Shown here in pieces: positions 57,692-64,000 of a stretch of DNA of 64,000 nucleotides. This DNA comes from Verticillium longisporum. Its lineage: Eukaryota > Ascomycota > Sordariomycetes > Glomerellales > Plectosphaerellaceae. A program made the translations under genes and the position numbers. The stretch covers positions 4,526,001 to 4,590,000 of the forward strand of contig JAETXT010000004.1 in NCBI GenBank assembly GCA_019188255.1, given 5' to 3'. The notes under the pieces are model-generated. The model was not told the DNA's origin and did no database searches. It saw only the letters and a list, made by a program, of their open reading frames with translations. How positions within the stretch are numbered: position 1 is the first letter of the stretch; each line of letters opens with the position of its first letter.

Positions 57692-58768
57692 ATGTCGAAG
57701 ACGTCATCGCAAGACCATCCTCAACAATGGGGACTCGAGGATTACGCCCGTTTTGGCCTGTTCGATTCAACGGACAAAGTCGAGGAAAAGCATAAGGCTG
57801 TTGCTCGTTTCATAACCATCCGGAAGTTCTTCGAACAAGAAGAGTATCGTCTTGGCCGCTTGAGCACTAAAATATTCAATCAGAAGCGAGACACGAAAGT
57901 CAAGCTGTTTATGCAGAACCTGGCACAATTGCTGAGCCCAGATGATGATCTTCTGCAGCCGCTCTTGGCTAAGCCAGAAAACACGATTGAGAAGATGGTC
58001 CTTGCACTATCCGCGTTGACTGAACCCCATCGCGTTGATCTACAGACCTACGGCTTGGTGGACTTCTTCTTCGTATGGTTCGATCACCGTCCAACGTTCA
58101 AAATTCCCGCCGATGGTCTCAACAACTACATTGAGCTTATGGATGCAGCCTGCGAAATTGTTAAGACAGACAGGTCAAAAGCATTACACGATAAAATGGG
58201 ATCCATCGCGGCATACAAGAACTATAAATTCAAGAAAGACCGTGAGGCTCAAGAAGAAAATGAAAGGCCTCGAAAAAAGCCAAAGCACGATCATGACGAG
58301 ACCTTACTTGGGTACCGTGCTGTCGAAAAGCCGGCGTCTCTATTCCTCGAGCCGCGCAGCAAGCCTTTGATACTCAACGTGGAAAGCTTGACACCATCCA
58401 TCAAGCACGATCTCGAGCAGGTGCCTAATGTCCACCCAGAATGTCAGATATTACTTCACCAGTACCTTAACTATGCTGATATGAGTCCAGCGAATGTTTT
58501 CTTGCTGGGTGAGCCGCTGCTTTCTCGGGTCCACGAGACGCTGGGTGGCGGGAGTCCGCTGGCTCAAGGGTTAATGGCGTCTGGTCAGTTGATTTGGGAA
58601 ACAAAAACTGACCGTGACATGGGTCAACAACTTGCTGGAATAGCAGACAGAGCCGATCATGAGCGAAACAATCGGCGTACGGGTTGCGTCACAGCGATTG
58701 TCCCACACAAAAAAACAGCGACATCACCTTCCACTTCAGAGTTGGGTCCAAGGCGGGTTGGCAAATAG
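57692..58768 (+). CDS. Unknown protein behind a minisatellite
   Basis: Single-exon 358-residue frame starting MSKTSSQDHPQQWGLEDYAR. The same frame is open through the 12-bp repeat (coding Phe-Pro-Val/Ala units) but has no ATG there, so the repeat is probably leader or promoter. The protein is largely helical (HKAVARFITIRKFFEQEEYR; LFMQNLAQLLSPDDDLLQPL; LNNYIELMDAACEIVKTDR), with a basic Lys/Arg patch (ERPRKKPKHDHDE) that could be a nuclear signal. Family not recognised. If a non-AUG start were used upstream, a Pro/Phe-rich repeat domain would be added. Confidence 0.6.
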   Translation: MSKTSSQDHPQQWGLEDYARFGLFDSTDKVEEKHKAVARFITIRKFFEQEEYRLGRLSTKIFNQKRDTKVKLFMQNLAQLLSPDDDLLQPLLAKPENTIEKMVLALSALTEPHRVDLQTYGLVDFFFVWFDHRPTFKIPADGLNNYIELMDAACEIVKTDRSKALHDKMGSIAAYKNYKFKKDREAQEENERPRKKPKHDHDETLLGYRAVEKPASLFLEPRSKPLILNVESLTPSIKHDLEQVPNVHPECQILLHQYLNYADMSPANVFLLGEPLLSRVHETLGGGSPLAQGLMASGQLIWETKTDRDMGQQLAGIADRADHERNNRRTGCVTAIVPHKKTATSPSTSELGPRRVGK

Positions 58769-58819
58769 TTGAGCATATGGATTTCCATCGACAGACAGAA
58801 TAATTGCAAACGGTAGCAC

Positions 58820-59101
58820 CTATTTCATGAGACGGACACTTTCCCCATTGAACACCATGACCATTTCACCCTGAGTGACCCTTTCGTCCTGCGCTACTTG
58901 TCCGTTCCACCGTGGTTCATCGCCGTCCTTGGGATAAATCCTGATGACCGCTGCTTTCCCCGAGATAGACGTTTGATCTGTGACTTCCAAGTATACTGTT
59001 CCTTTCAGATCCTCAGCTATTCCACGCTTGGCATTCTCCCCAGCCATGATTTCGACTCTTGAGTGTGCGTGGTGATGGGGATGCTGGGTGCCTGCGCGCA
59101 A
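58820..59101 (-). CDS. Small unknown protein, last exon
   Basis: The terminal exon begins after a GCGCAG acceptor and reads TQHPHHHAHSRVEIMAGENA, then LKGTVYLEVTDQTSISGKAA and AVIRIYPKDGDEPRWNG, to a stop at 58820. An internal ATG at 59047 (MAGENAKRG) would give a 75-residue protein. An upstream exon ending CEYVKPLHNQ near 59156 fits the phase, with a GTTATA donor, so a longer protein is likely. Beta-strand-rich. Not recognised. Confidence 0.5.
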   Translation of the reverse strand: MRAGTQHPHHHAHSRVEIMAGENAKRGIAEDLKGTVYLEVTDQTSISGKAAVIRIYPKDGDEPRWNGQVAQDERVTQGEMVMVFNGESVRLMK

Positions 59102-59880
59102 ACGTATTAGCCTTGGTCAGACAGTGAGCTTGATAGCGTCAGATATAACCTTGATTATGCAGCGGTTTGACGTATTCGCACAGATCTTGCAGTGTTGGCT
59201 GCCGAAATTCGAGATATGATCTTTGCTCGCGCTGTCCCAGTTGAGAGCATTAGGAGGGGTAGCATGACCTTGTGGGGATGCGGGACTTCGTGGACAGCGC
59301 TTCTATGAGCTTGGGCAGCAATGCCTTGGTGTCGGGGGATTCGCGGAACGGTGCTCATTGAGAAGCTCAAGCATGATAGATACAATTTCGACGCACGAAA
59401 GTCGTGCCCTGACGGCTCCTACGATCGCGGGCTACTCATGTCAACCTCCAAGCAGCCTCGCGCTGCACCTGAGGAAGATTTCTCGACGCCTACCCCACAT
59501 CCAGGTTCGTGGAAGATCCGTATTAACCTTTCTCCGCCAGGCGGCTGAGTCAGATCGTGCCGGCTTTCAGAAGCTTGTTTTGTTTCTGAGGAACTTTCAG
59601 CCACTGCCCCGTTGGTGTGGCTGAAATTTCGGAAGCCAGCGCGGTCTCCATTTTATGAGGAATATTCGTAAAGGGCCAGCATCTTTGATTTGCCAGATCC
59701 GCACCCTCCTCTCGGTCTCCGTGAGGACATGACGAGGGATCTGGTTGCACTCTAGCCTCTGCTCGTGTCGACAGTCATGGGTAACCCTTGCCATGACTCA
59801 GACATGGCGTCTCCATCCACCAGCATGCATTTGCCGGACCACAATGGCAAGTGAAAGCTCAACAAGTGGAGCCTGCTTTT
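59102..59880. other. Possible upstream exons, then LINE junction
   Basis: Minus-strand frame 59597-59794 starts with ATG and reads VRIWQIKDAGPLRIFLIKWR then PRWLPKF, faintly like a chromo-type segment; unproven. Nothing else seen. Confidence 0.3.
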
Positions 59881-62800
59881 TGATTGATTGATTGAGTTTA
59901 TTACGCCCGATTGGGTCTAGGGTAACTACCAGTTGAATACATATTCCATTCCGTCACGCATCTTTCTCATCTCGTCCAGCCCTTATAAAAGTCTCCTCCT
60001 GAATGCACACTGCGCATGATCTATGGTTACTGGTGAGTTCTCGTGGGGTTAGTAGCAAGTTGTCCGTGAAGGCGTCTTCTCCAGGTGCCCAGCTTCCTAT
60101 AGTCAGCCGCTGGTGCGAACCTGCTGTCATGGCACGAGGTGAGTGTGTTAGTAGGAGCGAGTGGGTAGTTGTGGGTAGGGTTATGTGGTCTTCTGTCCTT
60201 CGTTCAGCCGTCCAGTTGCCATGGCATACTTAATGGTGGCATGCACTGCTGTCATGTCGGGTTTCCAATTTTCCAAGTCCGTAGGCGCCTTCCCTCCAAG
60301 ATGGAGGGGAAGGTTTCCCGTCTTCGATCCGGTTACTTGCTGCATCACGGCCCGTAGCGAGGTCCATCTCACGCATCGAAAGAGAAAGTGCTCTATCGTC
60401 TCCGCAGCTTGGCCGCAGCCACATTCGGCGTCCGGTGCGGCACCAATCCTTTTCAGGTAGGTGTTCAGTCGTGTCATTCCTGTCCGCATCTGTGCGAGGA
60501 CGCTCGCTTGCGCTGCTGTTAGGCCGTCGTATATCCGGCGCGTGTGTTTGCCCGGGAGTGCCGTGTCGATCCTCTTGGAGTATCTGCCGACGTCTGCTGG
60601 CAGGGCCTGGTGTCCTCCCTGGGCCTTCCTCGCCACGGCGAGCGTCGTCGATACGGCCCGATACGGTTCCTTCGTCAGCGGTTGTTCCGGGTCGGCGGCG
60701 CATTGTGCTGCTCTCTTCGCTGCTCGGGTGAGCTCCGATTCCGCGTCAGTGGGAATCCATCCGATCGAGACCGTGACACCTTTCTTTCTGAGCCTGTCGA
60801 CGGTGGCGTAAATCCGCTCCATGTCTGCCTGTCCGGATTGGCCACGCGGTTTGGTAATCGCTTGCGTCGCTGCTTTGTTCCTGGTGAGAATGACAATGTT
60901 GCCAAATACCAGGCGTCTCGATGTCTCGCGCACTATCCTGTTGACTGCGTCTAGCATCCTATCGTGGGCATCCAGGCCTTTGTGCATGGCTGCTAGCTCG
61001 GCCGTGAACGGGTTCTGCATGTCTCTTGGCCCTAGTCTGGCTCTTTCCGTGAAGACGCCCTCGGCCGCCCAGATGGCCCGCGGGGTCCTAGTTGTTACAC
61101 CGATGCCGACCGTGTCGCTTCTCGTCGATGTGCTTATGGTGATCACTGTGGAGTTTTGTGGTGCGCCCTCAGTAAGGGCCGTGGTCACATCCTTCTCCTG
61201 GAGTAGGTTGATTCTCTTCTCCCACGGGCCGAGTACGAACGGCTTGATGATCTCCGTGTTGTCGACGGGTATTCCCTCGTGTGCTGCTGCTATTCGTTGG
61301 AGCGGGGACGTGAACCGTCTCGTGCTGCGCGTCATGAAGTGGACCAACGGGTGGTTTCTCGGCAGGGTGTGCATGCCTATCCAGGAAGTTGTGGCCCGTC
61401 TTGCGAATCGCTGCCGGACCGTGGGGATGCTGGCTTCCGCTTCTGCCACCGCCGTCGCCACTGTACGGAAGGTCCCCACGATGGCCTGCGCGCCAACATT
61501 TTGCACCCTGTTGAGGGGCCTGACCAATGTCTCTCCACAAGCATGCATCCAGATACATGATGCGTAGTCCATCACGGGCGCTACTGTTGACGTGTAGAGT
61601 TGCCTGGCCACAGATGGCGCTAGACCTCGCAGCCTTCTCAGTGCCATTGCGGCTTTGAGGCCCTTGGTCGCTGCTCTGGCGATATGCTTCTTGTACCGGA
61701 GTTGCTGGTCTAGGATGACTCCCAATACCTTTACCTCTTCCTTCGGGTTCACCGTTCGCCCCTTGATAATGTACGGCGTGCCGTCCACTCGTTCCGCGTT
61801 CCGCGAGAAGTGGATGATGGCCGTCTTATCCGCTTCGAACGTTGCACCGCTCCGTGACTCCCAGTTGAGCGCTTTCTCGATGATTCCCTGGATCCCTCCA
61901 CGGTTGGCTTCCGCTGTTGGTCCGACCACCCATGCTGTGTAGTCGTCTACAAACGCGACCGCTCCTCCGTCCGCACCGATCCGGTGTTGGACGAGGTCCG
62001 CGTTAAAGAAGAGAAATAGCACTGGGGAGAGAGGCGACCCCTGGGGAGTCCTGCTTGCGGGAGGTCCCGCTTCTCGGACGCCTGTCCGTTGACGTCGATG
62101 GACGCTGTCCGCCCGGAGCAGAACGCGCCCACCCAGCGCACTATCTGTGGTGGTATGCCTCGTGCGGCCAACCTCTGAAGCAGCCTGTCCTTGTACACGC
62201 CGTTGTAGGCTCCTTTCACGTCGAAGCTGACGAGGCTGACGACCTGCCGCCCGCGCCATGCCTTGAAGATGTGTTCCTGCAGTAACATGAGTGCCTGCTC
62301 TGCAGACCGACGCTTCCGCGCTCCGAAGTGGTTTGACGGCAGTAGTCCGAACTCCTCGACCGCGTACGAGATCCTTTCCGCGATCACCGCTTCCAGGACC
62401 TTCCCAAGCGTCGAAAGCAACGAGATCGGCCTCCACGCCTTGGCAATCGTGTAGTCTCCCTTGCCGGGTTTCTTGAGCGGCACGATCTTTGCGTGTCTCC
62501 ATTGGTGGGGCAGGGCTCCCTCCTCGACCGTTTTCCGGAAGAGTTTCAGCACTCGGTGTCTCACCACCGGCCACACTTGTCTCCATGCCATCAGTGGTAG
62601 TCCATCGGTTCCGGGTGCTTTCCATGGTTTCATCCCGAAGAGCTGCGCTTCTATCTCTTCCAGGGTGATCTCCGGCATGTGGATGGGCGACCGTTGTGGC
62701 CGTGGACCTTCCTCCGCTATCTCGTCAGGCAGTGCTGGAAAGAAGGTGGCCAGCAGCTCCTCAGCCTGCTCCGTTCTGTTGGTCGTGCGGGTTCCGTCAG

Positions 62801-64000
62801 ATCTAGCGAGCTGTGGTACCTTGTCGGAAGACCCTCTACCCTCCGTGTCCAAGTACTTAGCAGCCTTCCAGATGTTGGTGTTGTCCGCGAGGAAGTCGTC
62901 CCAGTGCGCCTTCTTCCGCCTCCGGATGTCGTCGTGATACTGCTTTGAGGCTTCTTTCGCTAGTCGTTCAAGTTCCGGTTGAGCCTGGCCCCCTCTCCTA
63001 GCGGACTTGGCCCGATTCCTCCAGTATGTGTAGATGCGACGCAGCTGTGTCAATTCGGTCGTCCACCACCTCTTGGCATAGTTCGACGGCTTGGCCTTCG
63101 GCGTGAGCTCGTGGACCGCCTCCAGGACGGTGTTCAGCAATCCATCGGCCTGCTCCTGTACCGACCCTTCTGTGGGCACCGTCTGCAGTCTTCCGGCGAT
63201 TCTCGCGTTGATCTCCTTCCACGGCGCGTTCTTGAATAGGAGCCTCGGCTCCATCCTGGGCTGCGGCATGGCCAGATCCAGCTTCGTTTCCACAGCCTGG
63301 TGGTCGGACCCATGATCCGTTTCGTGTGTCGTACACTTGACCAAGGTTCTGGCGAGATCCTCCGAGGTCAGGATCAGGTCGATCGTCGATTCTTGGTCCC
63401 TGCCTTGCCAAGTCTTCGTTCCCCGTGGTAGTAGGCTCCTTAGGGAATATTCGTTCATCAGATCGATGACCACATCGGCCTCTCCCTGTCTGGCCGGTGA
63501 CACGTCGTCTCCTCCCCACAGACAGTCGTGCTGGTTGAAGTCTCCGGCAATGATCACTTCCACCACTTGCCCTCCGGTCCCTCGAGTTTCACGGATCACC
63601 CTGTCCAACGTCTGACAGGTCTCTAGCAGGGCCTCCGCGTCGCGGCCCTGGACGTATACGGACATCAGGAGAATGTCCCTGCCAGGCAGTTGCACCGTCG
63701 CCGCCACCACGTCCGGCGACGGGATCGGTATCTGCTCGGCGTCCAGGTCTTTGTTCACCCACAGCATGCTCCTCGCACCCCGCCGTCCGTCTCGCCACAC
63801 CGTCGGCACCATCCTGGCCCACCTAGGGTGTCTCATCGGGACGGTCCACAGCCGATCGCCATCCTTCCAAGCCGGCGGTTCCTGTATCGCTAACGCCGCA
63901 AAGTCCTGTAATCGCTCGTCGTTCATCACACTCTCGTGTACGGTCTTCCGCTTCCCCACATTGAGTTGGAGCATTTGAAATGTCCTACTCATGCTGGCCG
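59881..64000 (-). mobile_element. LINE (non-LTR) retrotransposon, 3' part, running off the window
   Basis: The element lies on the minus strand. Its 3' end is at about 59881 and carries AATAAA followed by a short (TCAA)n tail, seen on the plus strand as TGATTGATTGATTGAG. ORF2 starts at ATG 63992, eight bases from the window edge, so the 5' UTR and any ORF1 are outside. The APE endonuclease, reverse transcriptase, RNase-H-like and zinc-knuckle order puts it in the I/Tad-type group of fungal LINEs. The coding part is GC-rich and shows no obvious mass of C-to-T stops, so it is not visibly RIP-damaged and is probably a recent insertion. Confidence 0.85.
60181..63992 (-). CDS. LINE ORF2: endonuclease / reverse transcriptase / RNase-H-like polyprotein, one frame break
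   Basis: Two overlapping frames join into one 1270-residue protein if one base is restored at the G4 run 62043-62046 (CCCC on the coding strand), inside the conserved LPQGSPLSPVLF motif. Endonuclease marks: QLNVGKRKTVHESVM, LAIQEPPAW, AGDFNQHDCLWGG, STIDLILTSEDLA, DHGSDHQAVE. Reverse transcriptase: WKAPGTDGLPLMAW, WRPISLLSTLGKVLEAV, SFDVKGAYNGV (motif A Asp), AFVDDYTAW (motif C, FVDD). The RNase-H-like region retains NPFTAELAAM with its Glu, but the other usual acidic positions look replaced (ISTSTRSD; ILTRNKAA; WIPTDAESELTRA), so it may be inactive. Terminal zinc knuckle: CGCGQAAETIEHFLFRCVRW. This element copies itself by target-primed reverse transcription. Confidence 0.85.

Noticed and set aside
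60185..61567. Plus-strand frames within the LINE
   Set aside because: Shadows of the GC-rich minus-strand ORF2.

Overview
The window looks like nuclear DNA of a filamentous ascomycete (Pezizomycotina). Most spliced models carry introns of roughly 43-100 bp with GTRNGT donors, CTRAY-type branch sites and YAG acceptors. The protein families are fungal: a NACHT-ankyrin STAND protein, a FunK1-type kinase, a Gti1/Pac2 (WOPR) regulator, an APH-like phosphotransferase, a hyaluronan-synthase-like glycosyltransferase, and proteins with the N-terminal domain found in fungal STAND proteins. I cannot name the species. No tRNA or rRNA gene was recognised. All spliced models were built by eye from ORF continuity and splice signals.

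Layout. 0-4 kb: a C2H2 zinc-finger exon, a BRCT remnant and a Cys-rich single-pass membrane protein. 4.4-7.1 kb: a large multi-exon protein with a RING-like zinc site and an eroded patatin phospholipase domain. 8.7-13.7 kb: a membrane protein, a zinc-finger/coiled-coil protein with a TATA box, and an unknown protein. 14-16.7 kb: no sound gene, but an odd AT-rich island that may be of organellar origin. 16.7-18.6 kb: a long disordered protein ending in a Myb/SANT-like domain. 21.2-22.2 kb: an unknown Lys-rich protein. 23.3-26.9 kb (minus): the NACHT-ankyrin STAND gene. 28-30 kb: an unknown multi-exon gene. 30.6-31.6 kb (minus): a decayed NB-ARC gene. 32.4-36.8 kb: two divergent paralogues with the STAND-type N-terminal domain. 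37.7-42 kb: the FunK1 and APH kinases. 42.2-45.3 kb: an unknown minus-strand gene, a C2H2 gene and two micro-genes with CxxC motifs. 45.6-46 kb: a degenerate tandem repeat. 46.9-53.5 kb: a small TATA-driven gene, the glycosyltransferase, the WOPR gene and three unknown genes. 54-58.8 kb: a casein-kinase-1-like protein with DPA in place of DFG, and an unknown gene behind a 12-bp minisatellite. 59.9-64 kb (minus): the 3' part of a LINE retrotransposon that runs off the window.

How they fit together. The mix of STAND receptors (one large, one decayed), stand-alone STAND N-domain proteins, a degenerate patatin, kinases and small zinc proteins suggests an accessory, fast-turnover region related to fungal self/non-self recognition. 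That is inference from family membership, not proof. Six otherwise good reading frames are each broken by what looks like one missing base, every time in or next to a short homopolymer run. This points to a systematic consensus error in the assembly and means these genes should not be called pseudogenes without checking reads.
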